From: Caulobacter sp. FWC26
GTDB taxonomy: Bacteria; Pseudomonadota; Alphaproteobacteria; Caulobacterales; Caulobacteraceae
DNA: 64,000 nucleotides
Assembly: GCF_002742645.2 (NCBI RefSeq)
Contig: NZ_CP033875.1
Coordinates: 1,714,001-1,778,000, forward strand
Direction: 5' to 3'
Notes under the pieces: generated by a model
Seen by the model: only the letters and a program-made list of their open reading frames with translations
What the model was told of the DNA's origin: nothing
Database searches by the model: none
Position numbers and translations under genes: made by a program
Shown: one piece after another, positions 28,873-39,044 of the stretch
Layout of the letters: the number at the start of each line of letters is the position of its first letter
How positions within the stretch are numbered: the first letter of the stretch is position 1

Positions 28873-29895
28873 ATGTCTGGTACGGCGTTCGAGATGCACA
28901 TGGCCCGGACGGGCGGCGTCGAGGTGCTGCAGGGGCGCGAGGTCGCCCTGCCGCCACCCGGTTCCGGCGAGGCGCGCGTGACGATCGAAGCCGCCGGCGT
29001 CGCCTTCGCCGATATCGTGATGCGCACTGGTCTTTATCCCGGCGTGAAAGCGCCGGTGACGCCTGGCTATGACTTCGTGGGCCGGATCGAGGCGCTCGGT
29101 CCTGATGTTCAAGGCTTCTCGGTTGGCCAGCGCGTCGCCGCGCTGACGGTGACGGGCTCCTACGCGTCTCGGCGCAATATCGAAGCGCGCTACCTGGTGG
29201 CCGCCCCGGAGGATCCGCCGGCCGAGGCGCTTGTCGCTGGCGTGTTGAACGGCCTGACCGCTTGGCAGATGTTCCATCGTGTCGCGGGCTCGGCGGCCGA
29301 TGAGTGGGTCTTGGTTCACGGCGCGGCCGGCGGCGTGGGCGGTCTGCTTCTGGAGTTGGCCCGCCTGTCGGGTGTGCGGGCCATCGGAACGGCCTCGGCG
29401 GGCAAGAAGGCGGAGGTCGAGGCCAAGGGGGGGATTCATATCGACTATCGCGCCGAAGCCGTCGCTGAGCGGGCGCTGGCCATCTCGGGCGGTGGCGTGG
29501 TCGCGGCTTTCGACCATGTGGGTGGCCCGCACCTGAAGGCCGCCTCCATGGCCGCCCTGCGCGATGGCGGGACGGCGGTTCTGTACGGCGGCTATGACGC
29601 GACGAAGGGCGGCAAGGCCCAGCCTGCCGCCATGCTCAAGATGCTGCTGGCTGATCGGCTCTCGGCGCTGAAGCTGTTCAGTAGTAGCCGAGGTGTGGTC
29701 GGTTACAACGTCACGTCGTGGCGCAATGCGCGGCCAGGGCCCTACCGCGAGGATCTGGCCCGGGTGTTGTCGCTGATCGCGGAGGGCGCGATCCAGCCGA
29801 AGATCGCCAAGGTCCTGCCGCTCAGCGAGGCGGGTGAGGCTCAGGCCCTGCTGCAGTCAGCCAAGCTGGCGGGCAAGATCGTTCTCAAGCCTTAG
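28873..29895 (+). CDS. MDR-family NADPH:quinone reductase-like oxidoreductase
   Basis: Zinc-independent medium-chain dehydrogenase of 340 residues related to quinone oxidoreductase (QOR) and synaptic vesicle VAT-1. The nucleotide-binding motif [18 protein letters not shown] and the N-terminal GroES-like fold ([15 protein letters not shown]) are clear; the zinc-binding Cys cluster of alcohol dehydrogenases is absent. Substrate unknown. CGGGGAGG precedes the ATG. The stop shares TTAG with the convergent thyA stop. Confidence 0.85.
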   Translation: MSGTAFEMHMARTGGVEVLQGREVALPPPGSGEARVTIEAAGVAFADIVMRTGLYPGVKAPVTPGYDFVGRIEALGPDVQGFSVGQRVAALTVTGSYASRRNIEARYLVAAPEDPPAEALVAGVLNGLTAWQMFHRVAGSAADEWVLVHGAAGGVGGLLLELARLSGVRAIGTASAGKKAEVEAKGGIHIDYRAEAVAERALAISGGGVVAAFDHVGGPHLKAASMAALRDGGTAVLYGGYDATKGGKAQPAAMLKMLLADRLSALKLFSSSRGVVGYNVTSWRNARPGPYREDLARVLSLIAEGAIQPKIAKVLPLSEAGEAQALLQSAKLAGKIVLKP

Positions 29896-30731
29896 ACCGA
29901 AACCTCGGCCTTGATGTGCGGGTGGGCCTGATAGCCCTCCAAAGTGAAGTCCTCGTACTCGAAGCCAAAGAGGTCGCGCTTGTCGGCGATCTTCATGGTC
30001 GGGAAGTCGAAGGGCTCGCGGGTCAGTTGCTCGCGGGCCTGGTCGAGGTGGTTCAGGTAGAGGTGGGCGTCGCCGAACGTGTGGACGAACTCGCCCGGCT
30101 CCAGGCCGACGACCTTGGCGACCATCAGGGTTAGCAGGGCGTACGACGCGATATTGAATGGCACGCCCAGGAATACATCGGCGCTACGCTGGTAGAGCTG
30201 GCAACTCAGCTTTCCGTCGGCGACGAAGAACTGGAACAGGCAGTGGCAGGGCGGCAGGGCCATGTCGTCGACGTCGGCCGGGTTCCAGGCCGTGACGATG
30301 TGGCGGCGGCTGTTGGGGTTCGTCCTCAGGTTCTCGACCAGGGTCGAAATCTGGTCGATCACCCGGCCGTCGGGCGTGGCCCACGAGCGCCATTGCTTGC
30401 CGTAGACCGGGCCAAGGTCGCCGTTCTCGTCTGCCCACTCGTCCCAGATGCGCACGCCGTTGTCCTTGAGGTAGGCGATGTTGGTATCGCCCTTCAGGAA
30501 CCACAGCAGCTCGATGATGATCGAGCGCAGGTGCAGCTTCTTGGTGGTCAGGACCGGAAAGCCCTTGGCCAGATCAAAGCGGATCTGGCGGCCGAACACG
30601 CCCAGGGTGCCGGTGCCGGTGCGGTCGCCACGCTGCACGCCGTTTTCCAGGATGTCGGCCAGCAGGTTCAGATACTGCCGCTCGGGATGGTCGGCGGCGG
30701 CTTTCGGAAGGTCGAGGACGGCGGTGCTCAT
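29892..30731 (-). CDS. thyA: Thymidylate synthase
   Basis: Enzyme of 279 residues converting dUMP and methylene-THF to dTMP and dihydrofolate. The catalytic Cys lies in [21 protein letters not shown] and [10 protein letters not shown] (nucleotide/folate sites), and DAHLYLNHL are further signatures. The start at 30731 (ATG) is preferred over a GTG at 30740. With folA nearby it forms the thymidylate cycle. It also competes with MetF of this window for methylene-THF, a functional link rather than an operon. Confidence 0.96.
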   Translation of the reverse strand: MSTAVLDLPKAAADHPERQYLNLLADILENGVQRGDRTGTGTLGVFGRQIRFDLAKGFPVLTTKKLHLRSIIIELLWFLKGDTNIAYLKDNGVRIWDEWADENGDLGPVYGKQWRSWATPDGRVIDQISTLVENLRTNPNSRRHIVTAWNPADVDDMALPPCHCLFQFFVADGKLSCQLYQRSADVFLGVPFNIASYALLTLMVAKVVGLEPGEFVHTFGDAHLYLNHLDQAREQLTREPFDFPTMKIADKRDLFGFEYEDFTLEGYQAHPHIKAEVSV

Positions 30732-30818
30732 GGTCGCCACTGTGGCCGCGAATCGCCGGGTTGAACACTGCGGCGCCTTGGCTCCTCCACAGTCCTATCA
30801 GGCTCGTACCGTGGCGGC

Positions 30819-31379
30819 TTACCCCGCGAAGCCGCCTTCATCCAAGAACTCCTGCTCGGCCTCGGTGGTCTCGCGGCCCAGGCCCGGGTTGCGGTGGGGG
30901 AAGCGACCGAACCGGGCGATAATATCGCGGTGGATAATCGCGTACTTCATCGACTCCTCGTCGCCGGTGTCGGCCTGCAGCGCCGCGAACAATTGAACGC
31001 TGAATTCCTGGTCGACCAGAGACTCCGAGTGCTCGAACGGCAGGTAGAAGAATCGCCGAAGCTCCAGGGGAATCGAGGGATCCTGGTCGTGACCGGCGGC
31101 GATGGCCTCGCGGGCGAACATCCGCGCCAGCGGATCGGTGGCGAAGGCGTGCGGGGTGCCCCGATACATGTTGCGCGGGAACTGATCGAGCAGGATCAGT
31201 AGCGCCAGGGCGCCGTGAGGCGTCTGGTTCCAGGCGTCGTACTTACGCATTGAGGCGCGGTAGTGGGTCTGTTCGAACTTCAAGGCGATTGCAGCGTCGA
31301 AGGCCTGATCCTTGGCGAACCACTTGCTGGGGCCCGCATGGCGCCAGAAGCCTACGATATCGTTGGGGTGCGCGGTCAT
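30819..31379 (-). CDS. DUF924 family protein
   Basis: Soluble all-helical protein of 186 residues of a widespread family without known activity. Typical segments are IVGFWRHAGPSKWFAKD, ALLILLDQFPRNMYRGT and FFYLPFEHSESLVDQE. The fold is TPR-like in related structures. The start at 31379 lies after GGAG; the frame stays open upstream to 31448 without a ribosome site. It is divergent from the RcnB-like gene. Confidence 0.85.
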   Translation of the reverse strand: MTAHPNDIVGFWRHAGPSKWFAKDQAFDAAIALKFEQTHYRASMRKYDAWNQTPHGALALLILLDQFPRNMYRGTPHAFATDPLARMFAREAIAAGHDQDPSIPLELRRFFYLPFEHSESLVDQEFSVQLFAALQADTGDEESMKYAIIHRDIIARFGRFPHRNPGLGRETTEAEQEFLDEGGFAG

Positions 31380-31473
31380 CCTGGCTCCGTTCAAGCGCGG
31401 TTCATCCGGCGAGTCCGATGTTGCTATCAAGGGACAAGCCCGGGCCATGCTTCAAGGCCCTTCGGAGCAGGAA

Positions 31474-32406
31474 ATGAAACGTCTGATCACGACCGCAATG
31501 CTGCTTTCGCTGATTGGGGGCGCGGCTGCGGAGGCCGGCGCCGCCGGGGCGGTGGTCGCCCAACAGCAGCAGGCTCAGCGCGAGCAGCGCGACGGCGGCC
31601 CGCGCGGCGATCGAGGCGATCGTGGCGGCTGGCAGGGCGGTGATCGTGGCGATCGCGGCGGTCAGGGCGGTTGGAACCGGGGCGGTGACCGCCCGCAACC
31701 TCAACCGCAGGCGCAACCTCAACCGCAACAGCAGCAAGGCGAGAGCGGCTGGAATCGCGGCGATCGGGGAGAGCGTGGTGATCGGGGTAACCGTCCTGAC
31801 GGGAACGGTGGCGGGTGGAGCCGTGGCGGAGACCGACCCCAACCCCAACCCCAACCTCAACCGCCTCAGAGCAACGTCGGCGGAAGCGGCTGGAACCGCG
31901 GGGACGATAACCGCGATCGGAGCGGCTGGAATCGCGACAACAACAATCGTGGCGGCTGGAACCGGGATGACAACCGAGGGCAGGACCGGGACCGCGGCAG
32001 GGACGATCGTCGCGGTCGCGACAACGATCGTTGGGACAATCGCGGCGGTTGGGACCGCGGCGGCTGGGATCGGGACGACCGTCGCCCAGGCTATGGTCAG
32101 TACCGGGACCGTGACCGCGGGCGTCAGCACTATGATCGCGGCTACTATCGCCCGAGCTTCCGGTCGATCCAGCGCTATCGCGCGCCGGCGTATCGTTATC
32201 CCAGCGGCTGGTACGCAAGAGCGTGGTCGTTTGGTGATTACCTTCCGCACGGCTGGTACTCGCCGTCCTACTATCTGGACGCCTGGCGCTATGGCTTGCC
32301 GCAGCCGCCGATCGGCTGCGAGTGGGTGCGGGTCGGTGACAACGCCCTGCTGGTCGACGTCTGGAGCGGCCAGGTGCTGAGCGTCTATTACGATCTGTTT
32401 TGGTAG
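31474..32406 (+). CDS. RcnB-like exported protein with long Arg/Gly/Asp-rich repeat region
   Basis: Exported protein of 310 residues. A signal peptide (about 1-20) leads into a very long low-complexity region (about 30-215) rich in RGG, DRGG, GGWNRG and PQPQPQ units. A C-terminal domain of about 95 residues follows (SIQRYRAPAYRYPSGWYARAW ... PIGCEWVRVGDNALLVD), which matches RcnB-type periplasmic Ni/Co-homeostasis proteins. The repeat region is far longer than in RcnB; it may bind polyanions or cell-wall polymers. GGAGCAGGA precedes the ATG. A terminator follows at 32429. Confidence 0.75.
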   Translation: MKRLITTAMLLSLIGGAAAEAGAAGAVVAQQQQAQREQRDGGPRGDRGDRGGWQGGDRGDRGGQGGWNRGGDRPQPQPQAQPQPQQQQGESGWNRGDRGERGDRGNRPDGNGGGWSRGGDRPQPQPQPQPPQSNVGGSGWNRGDDNRDRSGWNRDNNNRGGWNRDDNRGQDRDRGRDDRRGRDNDRWDNRGGWDRGGWDRDDRRPGYGQYRDRDRGRQHYDRGYYRPSFRSIQRYRAPAYRYPSGWYARAWSFGDYLPHGWYSPSYYLDAWRYGLPQPPIGCEWVRVGDNALLVDVWSGQVLSVYYDLFW

Positions 32407-32428
32407 TAAGACACGTCGATAGACCGAG

Positions 32429-32457
32429 GGGCGGAGGCATGAGCTTCCGCCCTTTTG
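32429..32457 (+). terminator. Intrinsic terminator of the RcnB-like gene
   Basis: GGGCGGA (32429-32435) pairs with TCCGCCC (32446-32452), loop of 10 bases, followed by TTTTG. Confidence 0.75.
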
Positions 32458-32589
32458 TCCTTACGGCCGTTGTCCGCGAATTCGCGCTTGCGAAGGGGCT
32501 CGCGTGCAGCGCCACATGGCGCAGCTCCGCCAGAGCGCGTAAAAGCAAACGCAAAGGCTTTGGTATTTCGGTGTTCTGTCGGCTTCGCC

Positions 32590-33703
<1,114 letters not shown>

Positions 33704-33729
33704 GTTTCAGTCCCCAAACTGATCCCACG

Positions 33730-33760
33730 AAGCCCTCGGCCCCAGGCCGAGGGCTTTTCG
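33730..33760 (+). terminator. Intrinsic terminator of ilvC
   Basis: AAGCCCTCGGCC pairs perfectly with GGCCGAGGGCTT around CCA and runs into TTCGTTT. Confidence 0.9.
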
Positions 33761-33794
33761 TTTGCCACTTGCACGGGGCGGGCTTGCGTGCATA

Positions 33795-33812
33795 CTGAAC
33801 CAGATGGTTCAG
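33795..33812. promoter_or_regulatory. Palindromic operator overlapping the arsR-type start codon
   Basis: CTGAACCA and TGGTTCAG form a perfect 8-base inverted repeat separated by GA. The start codon (33804) lies in the centre, so repressor binding would block transcription of the ArsR/AHSA1 pair. The TGAACCA/TGGTTCA half-site is common in front of such pairs. Confidence 0.75.
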
Positions 33813-34163
33813 CAAAGCGCCGCCCGCCTTGATGTGTCTTTCGCCGCCCTGTCGGATCCGACGCGCCGGGGCGTGCTGGAGCACCTGGGGCGAGGGGAGG
33901 CCTCGATCACGGATCTGGCGGAGCGGTTCGGCATGACCCTGACGGGCATGAAGAAGCACGTCAGTCTGCTTGAGGAGGCGGGGCTGGTGATTACCCAGAA
34001 GGTCGGACGCGTCAGGCTCTGTCGCCTACAGGACGGCGGCCTCGAGGCTGAAGCCGCTTGGATCGAGCGGTATCGCCAGCGCTGGGCGCTACGGTTCGAT
34101 GCGCTCGACGAGATCGTCGAGAACTTGAAGCAGAGGGACATCGCGAATGGCCGGAAAGAATGA
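33804..34163 (+). CDS. ArsR-family winged-helix repressor
   Basis: DNA-binding protein of 119 residues: SFAALSDPTRRGVLEHLGRGEASITDLAERFGMTLTGMKKHVSLLEEAGL in pieces is the ArsR fold, with recognition helix TLTGMKKHVSLL. No Cys pair typical of metal-sensing ArsR is visible. It belongs to the ArsR group paired with AHSA1/SRPBCC proteins. It overlaps the next gene by 17 bases. The transcript must be leaderless or nearly so since the operator covers the start codon; autoregulation is likely. Confidence 0.85.
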   Translation: MVQQSAARLDVSFAALSDPTRRGVLEHLGRGEASITDLAERFGMTLTGMKKHVSLLEEAGLVITQKVGRVRLCRLQDGGLEAEAAWIERYRQRWALRFDALDEIVENLKQRDIANGRKE

Positions 34164-34623
34164 AACTGTGGTGGAGCGAAGGTCGGATTGCGAATTGGTG
34201 GTGACCCGCCTTTTCGACGCCCCGGTCGAGATCGTCTTCGAGGCCTGGTCTAAGGCCGAGCTCTTTCAGCGTTGGTGGGTTCCCAAGGCGTTGGGCGTGC
34301 CTCTGCGAGCCTGCGAGATGGATGTCCGCACGGGCGGCGGCTATCGCTTGGAGTTCGGGCTCGACGCGGCCAACGCCATGGCGTTCTACGGCAAGTACAC
34401 GGACGTGACGCCGCCCTCGCGGATCGTCTGGACCAATGAAGAGAGCGGCGAGATCACCGTGACGACGGTGACGTTCGAGGATCGGGCCGGCAAGACGTTG
34501 CTGACGCTCAGCGAGCTCTATCCCAGCAAGGAGGCCTGCGATGAGGCGCTCCAAGGTTCCGCCGCAGGTCTGCCGGTCCAGTTCGAGCAACTGGAGGAGC
34601 TTCTGCCGGAACTGGTGGCCTGA
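34147..34623 (+). CDS. AHSA1/SRPBCC-domain protein
   Basis: Protein of 158 residues with the Bet v1-like START-related fold: LVVTRLFDAPVEIVFEAWSKAELFQRWWVPK, in which FDAP and WWVPK are family hallmarks. It could bind a hydrophobic ligand, but the activity is unknown. Its gene starts inside the end of the ArsR gene, so expression is coupled. Such pairs often respond to a small-molecule ligand of the SRPBCC protein; that is inference here. Confidence 0.87.
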   Translation: MAGKNETVVERRSDCELVVTRLFDAPVEIVFEAWSKAELFQRWWVPKALGVPLRACEMDVRTGGGYRLEFGLDAANAMAFYGKYTDVTPPSRIVWTNEESGEITVTTVTFEDRAGKTLLTLSELYPSKEACDEALQGSAAGLPVQFEQLEELLPELVA

Positions 34624-34723
34624 GATCGACAGGAAAGGGGCTGGCGTTTGTGGGTTGCGCGGTTCATCGCCGCACGGGAAGCTCGCCGCCGCTCCCGCCT
34701 GGGAATGACGAAGGAGACGCTCC

Positions 34724-35302
34724 ATGAAACGCCTGCTCGCCGCCATGATCGCCGGCGCCGCTCTGTCGGTCGCCGCCGCCCCGGCCTTTGCCGAAGAAGT
34801 CGCTTACAAGCTGGATTCTTCACACACCGAGACCTTCTTCTCGATCGACCGGATGGGCTTCACGTCGATCCTGGGCCTGTTCGCCCAGTCGGAAGGCACA
34901 ATCTGGCTGGATGAAGCCGCGCCCGAGAAGTCGCGCGTCGAGGCCACCGTCGCCGTCGGCAGCATTCTCACCGCCAACACCGCGCGTGATGAACATCTGA
35001 AGGCCGAGCGCTGGCTGAACGCCGCTAAGAACCCGACCATGACCTTCAAGTCGACCAAGGTGGAGAAGACGGGCGACACCACCGCCAAGGTCACCGGCGA
35101 CATGACCGTTATGGGCGTGACCCAACCGGTCACCCTGGACGTCAAGCTCAACAAGATCGGCGTCGGCAACAATCAAAAGAAGCAGGCTGGGTTCACCATC
35201 ACCGGCCAGATCAGCCGCAAGGCGTTCGGCCACACGATCGGGGCGGGCGCGATCGGTGATGCGGTCAACATCCGGATCGAAGCTCTGGCGGTTGCCCAAT
35301 AG
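34724..35302 (+). CDS. YceI-family periplasmic lipid-binding protein
   Basis: Exported protein of 192 residues with a signal peptide ending AFA (about residue 23). The lipocalin-like YceI fold is indicated by YKLDSSHTETFFSIDRMGFTSILGLF at the start and VTGDMTVMGVTQPVTLDVKL in the middle. Such proteins bind polyisoprenoid chains such as quinones. AAGGAG lies before the ATG. Convergent with the CAP-domain gene, 2 bases apart. Confidence 0.9.
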   Translation: MKRLLAAMIAGAALSVAAAPAFAEEVAYKLDSSHTETFFSIDRMGFTSILGLFAQSEGTIWLDEAAPEKSRVEATVAVGSILTANTARDEHLKAERWLNAAKNPTMTFKSTKVEKTGDTTAKVTGDMTVMGVTQPVTLDVKLNKIGVGNNQKKQAGFTITGQISRKAFGHTIGAGAIGDAVNIRIEALAVAQ

Positions 35303-35304
35303 GG

Positions 35305-36102
35305 CTAGCCGAGGACAAACACGGGGCCCCAGGCCACCTGGTAGCGGCGTTCACCGGTCGATAGGTGAGGGCGCAGCTGCCAGGCCCCGGGCGTGAGCGC
35401 CGTGGCGGCGCGATCCTCCAGATAGGTCGCGGTCAGCACCTCGCCCCCGGGCTCGGACACCGAGAACTGCCGAATAGCTGGCGTCGCATAAGAGAGGGCC
35501 CGGGCGATCTCGTCCGTCGTCCGCACGCGTAGCGGCGCGGGACCGGCGAGACGAGCGCTGACCTCGGCGTAGGCGCCGACAGCGATGACGCGCGGCCCCT
35601 GACGGAACACCCCGTAGCCGACATGGGTGAAACCCGGCGCCAGCAGATTGGCGCGGTGGCCGGGGCTGGTCTTCCACTGGTTCATGATCTGGTCGTAGGT
35701 CACGGCGCTGGAAGCATTGCGTCGCATGGCGATGTTCTCGCCGGGCGCGCCCACCAGATCGCGCGCGAACAGGCCCACCCGTCCGGCGGGAGAGAACCCT
35801 TCGCGGGTCATGTGCTCGAAGACGCCAGTGACCGCGACATCGGCGGCGTGCGCGCGGGCGGCGAGCCTGAGGCCCTCGTCCCAGGCCAGCGGCGCGCGGC
35901 CCTGGCGCTGGCGGTAGATGTTGTTCAGATCGAGCAGGGTCTCTTCGAAGTCGGGATCGAAGTCACCTCCAGGCGGATCGGACAACAGCCCGCGCAGGCG
36001 GCGCTCGTAGGCGATCCAAGGGGCTGCCGGCGCCGCCAGGGCGGAGGAGGCCGCCAGGGCCAAGCCGGTGGTCAGCAAGGTTCTACGCGCGATAGTCCGC
36101 AT
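35305..36102 (-). CDS. Exported CAP-domain (SCP/PR-1-like) protein
   Basis: Protein of 265 residues. The N terminus (IARRTLLTTGLALAASSALA) looks like a Tat-type or Sec signal. The CAP domain (about 50-180) has LLDLNNIYRQRQGRAPLAWDEGL, HAADVAV, PGENIA and QWKTSPGHRANLLAPGFTHVGYGV: His and Glu/His residues of the metal-binding CAP cavity. A C-terminal extension of about 80 residues is not recognised. The role is unknown. GGAG lies 5 bases before the ATG. Confidence 0.85.
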   Translation of the reverse strand: MRTIARRTLLTTGLALAASSALAAPAAPWIAYERRLRGLLSDPPGGDFDPDFEETLLDLNNIYRQRQGRAPLAWDEGLRLAARAHAADVAVTGVFEHMTREGFSPAGRVGLFARDLVGAPGENIAMRRNASSAVTYDQIMNQWKTSPGHRANLLAPGFTHVGYGVFRQGPRVIAVGAYAEVSARLAGPAPLRVRTTDEIARALSYATPAIRQFSVSEPGGEVLTATYLEDRAATALTPGAWQLRPHLSTGERRYQVAWGPVFVLG

Positions 36103-36170
36103 TCGATCTCCGCGGCCCGAAATGAGGCCCAGCATTGACACCCGCCGCTCGGGACCAGACCTAAGGCGGT

Positions 36171-36731
36171 ATGAAACCCGTTCGTTCCTTATGGCTGGCC
36201 GGCCCAGAGGCGTGGCTCCCCGATTTCGACATCCAGGCGTCGCGTCAGCGGGCGCTATGCCTTGAAGCCGGGCTCGAGGCCCTGGTCCCCGCCCGCATGC
36301 CTGTCGGCGATACGGGCGATGAACTCGAGGCTAGACAATTCTACGCGGCTCGCATGGCGCAATTGCGCCAGGCCGACGCCGGCGTCATCAACCTGACCCC
36401 ATTTCGGGGCCCCACGGCCGACACCGCGACGGTGTTCGAGGCGGGCGTGCTGGCGGGATTGGGCAAGCCGACGTTCGCCTACATGAACGTGACCCACGAA
36501 ATCCAGGCGGAGTATGTCGCGCGCGTCGATACCGCGCTCGGCGCGACTCTGGACGAAGACCGTATCTGGCGTGACGGCGACGGCTGCATGATCGAAGACC
36601 ACGGTCTTCCTGAGACCGTCATGCTTTGGGGCGAGGCGCGTCGCCTTTTCGTGATCGTCACCGAAGATCCGCTGCGCGACCTCACGGGACTGGAATTGTG
36701 CCTAGAGGCGCTGGCGCTCTACGCCGAATAG
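36171..36731 (+). CDS. Nucleoside 2-deoxyribosyltransferase-like protein
   Basis: Protein of 186 residues in the family that transfers or hydrolyses 2-deoxyribosyl groups. LAGPEAW at the N terminus, and FRGPTADTATVFEAGVLAGLGKPTFAY in pieces, provide the nucleotide-binding Asp and the catalytic Glu. Most bacterial members salvage nucleosides or degrade modified ones; the substrate is unproven. Only 68 bases separate it from the divergent CAP-domain gene. Confidence 0.85.
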   Translation: MKPVRSLWLAGPEAWLPDFDIQASRQRALCLEAGLEALVPARMPVGDTGDELEARQFYAARMAQLRQADAGVINLTPFRGPTADTATVFEAGVLAGLGKPTFAYMNVTHEIQAEYVARVDTALGATLDEDRIWRDGDGCMIEDHGLPETVMLWGEARRLFVIVTEDPLRDLTGLELCLEALALYAE

Positions 36732-36802
36732 GCGTCTGGCTTGACCTGCATCAAGGTGGGGATGGTGAATGGCTCCACCTTCGCCTTTTCGGAGGGTTGA
36801 CG

Positions 36803-37180
36803 ATGCATTTGGGGATCGGTCTGAGCCTTGCGCTATCGAGCCTGCTGTTAGGACCGACATCCGTTGGTCAAGCCGCGTCGTCTCCCGATCCCGTCGCCAG
36901 GGGCAAGGCGATCGTCTTGCGCGACTGTTCTGGCTGCCACGCCGTGGGGACCGCAGGGGACAGCCCCAATCCCAAGGCGCCTCCGTTTCGGACGCTTCAG
37001 GAGCGCTATGATGTCGAGGCGCTCGCGGAGGGTCTGGCCGAAGGCCTGACCGTCGGCCATGGCCCTATGCCCGAGTGGACCTTTCCGCCTGACGACGTTA
37101 CCGCCATCGTGGCCTATATGAAGTCGATCCAGACCCGTAGCGGCGGGCCGACGACGCCCCCGTCCGACCCGCGCCCCTGA
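36803..37180 (+). CDS. Exported c-type cytochrome
   Basis: Periplasmic protein of 125 residues. A signal peptide (about 1-24) is followed by one heme-binding CSGCH (about 42-46) and the axial Met in GPMPEWTF. Fits class I cytochrome c monohaem carriers. Its electron partners are not encoded nearby. CGGAGGG precedes the ATG at 36803; longer versions starting upstream would hide the signal peptide. Confidence 0.87.
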   Translation: MHLGIGLSLALSSLLLGPTSVGQAASSPDPVARGKAIVLRDCSGCHAVGTAGDSPNPKAPPFRTLQERYDVEALAEGLAEGLTVGHGPMPEWTFPPDDVTAIVAYMKSIQTRSGGPTTPPSDPRP

Positions 37181-37191
37181 CGCAGGGCGGG

Positions 37192-37935
37192 TTACCAAGA
37201 CAGGTCGAGCGCACCGCGCAGAATCGCCTCGGCTCGCGCGGCATGTTTGCCGCCCTCGCGATCGTGCATGACCAAAGGCGGCAGAAGGACCAGCGGCGCT
37301 TTGCCAGTCTTGATCGCGCGCACGATCACCCGCTTGGCGGGCGCGTCAACGAAAGGGGCCACCGGGCGAATTCGGAATGATCCGGCCTTGGGCGCCAGGA
37401 GGTCCAGAATATCGGCCAAGCGATCGGCGCGATGGATCAGGGTGATCGTCCCTCCCTCGCGCACCGCCTTCAGACAGAAGGCTGTCCAGGCGACCAGTCC
37501 GCCGTCCGCCATCCATGCGCCGCTCTTGGCGGGGGAGGGCGCGCGCAGGACGCTTGGGTCATCGAAATAGGGCGGGTTGGCCATCACCGCGTCGAAGGCC
37601 GGCAGGCCCAGCGCGCGAAATCCCGCTTCGACATCGCCGGTCGAGATGCTGACTCTCGAGGATAGATCATTCAGCGCAATATTCTCGGCGGCGAGCGTGG
37701 CGGCCGCCGCGTCGCGCTCGACGCCGTGGAAGATCGCCTCCGGGCGGCGAGTCGCCGCCGCCAGCAACGCTCCGCCGACGCCGCAGCCGGGCTCGAGCAC
37801 ACGCTGACCAGGCCCCGCGTCGCAAGTCGCCGCCAACAGGGCGGCGTCCATGCCGGGCCTGTAACCATCAGGCGCCTGACGGAGCCGTACCCGGCCGTCC
37901 AGAACTCGATCCTCGGTCACGCCTGCGTCGTTCAA
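37192..37935 (-). CDS. TrmN6/YfiC-like N6-adenine methyltransferase
   Basis: Class I methyltransferase of 247 residues. Motif I is VLEPGCGVGGALL and the amino-methylating motif IV is NPPYFDD, the signature of N6-adenine methyltransferases acting on tRNA1(Val) A37 (COG4123). The specificity is inferred from family. The start is uncertain: TTG at 37935 or GTG at 37920. Its 5' end is divergent to the polyprenyl synthase gene; the two start codons are about 90 bases apart. Confidence 0.8.
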   Translation of the reverse strand: MNDAGVTEDRVLDGRVRLRQAPDGYRPGMDAALLAATCDAGPGQRVLEPGCGVGGALLAAATRRPEAIFHGVERDAAAATLAAENIALNDLSSRVSISTGDVEAGFRALGLPAFDAVMANPPYFDDPSVLRAPSPAKSGAWMADGGLVAWTAFCLKAVREGGTITLIHRADRLADILDLLAPKAGSFRIRPVAPFVDAPAKRVIVRAIKTGKAPLVLLPPLVMHDREGGKHAARAEAILRGALDLSW

Positions 37936-38027
37936 TGCTTTCTAGGCCTTGTGCTCGCCTTGACCCTGACCTATCCCGCCACCATTGTCCCTCGCAATGG
38001 TTCGCGGGTGGCCGTCTTAAGGAGAGC

Positions 38028-39044
38028 ATGGTTTTGGACGCAGCCGCAGCGACCCTGCCCCGGAAGTCGGGATCGGTGGATCGTCTCGTGCGCCTCGCCG
38101 AGGCCGACATGGCGGGCGTCAACCGCCTGATCACCGATCGCATGCAAAGCGACGTGGCGATCATCCCCGCCCTGGCCGAGCACCTGATCGCCGCCGGCGG
38201 CAAGCGGCTGCGGCCGCTGATGACTGTGGCCGCCGCGCGGCTGGCCGGCGCCGATAACGACCATTTCCAGAAGCTCGCCGCCGCCGTCGAGTTCATCCAC
38301 ACCGCCACGCTGCTGCACGATGACGTCGTCGATGGCAGCCAGCTGCGTCGGGGCAAGGTCGCCGCGCACCTGATCTGGGGCGGCGCCCAGAGCGTACTGG
38401 TCGGCGACTTCCTGTTCGCGCGCGCCTTTGAGCTGATGGTCGAGACCAACTCGATGAAGGCGCTGGAGATCCTGGCCCGCGCCAGCCGCGTCATCGCTGA
38501 GGGCGAGGTTCTGCAGCTGATGCGCAGCCACGACCTCAATCTCTCGCAGGCCGTCTATCTGGAGATCATCCAGGCCAAGACCGCCGAGCTGTTCGCCGCC
38601 GCTTCGGAGGCGGGGGCTGTGTCGGCGGGCGTCGACGCCGCTCAGTCCCAGGCGCTGCGCGACTATGGCCTGAACCTGGGTCTGGCGTTCCAGCTGGCCG
38701 ATGACGCCCTGGACTACGGTGGCGCGACCGAAACGCTGGGCAAGAACGCCGGCGACGACTTCCGAGAGGGCAAGGCCACCCTGCCGCTGCTGTTGGCGAT
38801 CGCCCGCTCGGGCCCGCGCGAGGCCGAGTTCTGGGAACGGGCCATTGGTCGCCGCGAACAGACCGAGGCGGACTTCCGCCGGGCGCGAGAGCTGATCATT
38901 GGTTCCGGCGCGCTTGACGCCACGCTGGATCTGGCCGCCGACTACGCCGACAAGGCCAAGGCCGCGCTGGCGATGTTCCCGGCCAACGATTGGCGCGAGG
39001 CGCTCGAGGAGCTGGCCGACTTCGCGGTCAGCCGCCGCGCCTAG
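38028..39044 (+). CDS. ispB: Polyprenyl (octaprenyl/decaprenyl) diphosphate synthase
   Basis: Trans-prenyltransferase of 338 residues making the isoprenoid tail of ubiquinone. The two Asp-rich motifs are LLHDDVVDGSQLRRG (Asp98, Asp99, Asp102) and LADDALDYGG. Chain length cannot be read with confidence; Caulobacter makes Q-10, so decaprenyl is possible. AAGGAG lies 4-9 bases before the ATG at 38028. A membrane protein gene follows immediately, overlapping near the stop. Confidence 0.92.
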   Translation: MVLDAAAATLPRKSGSVDRLVRLAEADMAGVNRLITDRMQSDVAIIPALAEHLIAAGGKRLRPLMTVAAARLAGADNDHFQKLAAAVEFIHTATLLHDDVVDGSQLRRGKVAAHLIWGGAQSVLVGDFLFARAFELMVETNSMKALEILARASRVIAEGEVLQLMRSHDLNLSQAVYLEIIQAKTAELFAAASEAGAVSAGVDAAQSQALRDYGLNLGLAFQLADDALDYGGATETLGKNAGDDFREGKATLPLLLAIARSGPREAEFWERAIGRREQTEADFRRARELIIGSGALDATLDLAADYADKAKAALAMFPANDWREALEELADFAVSRRA

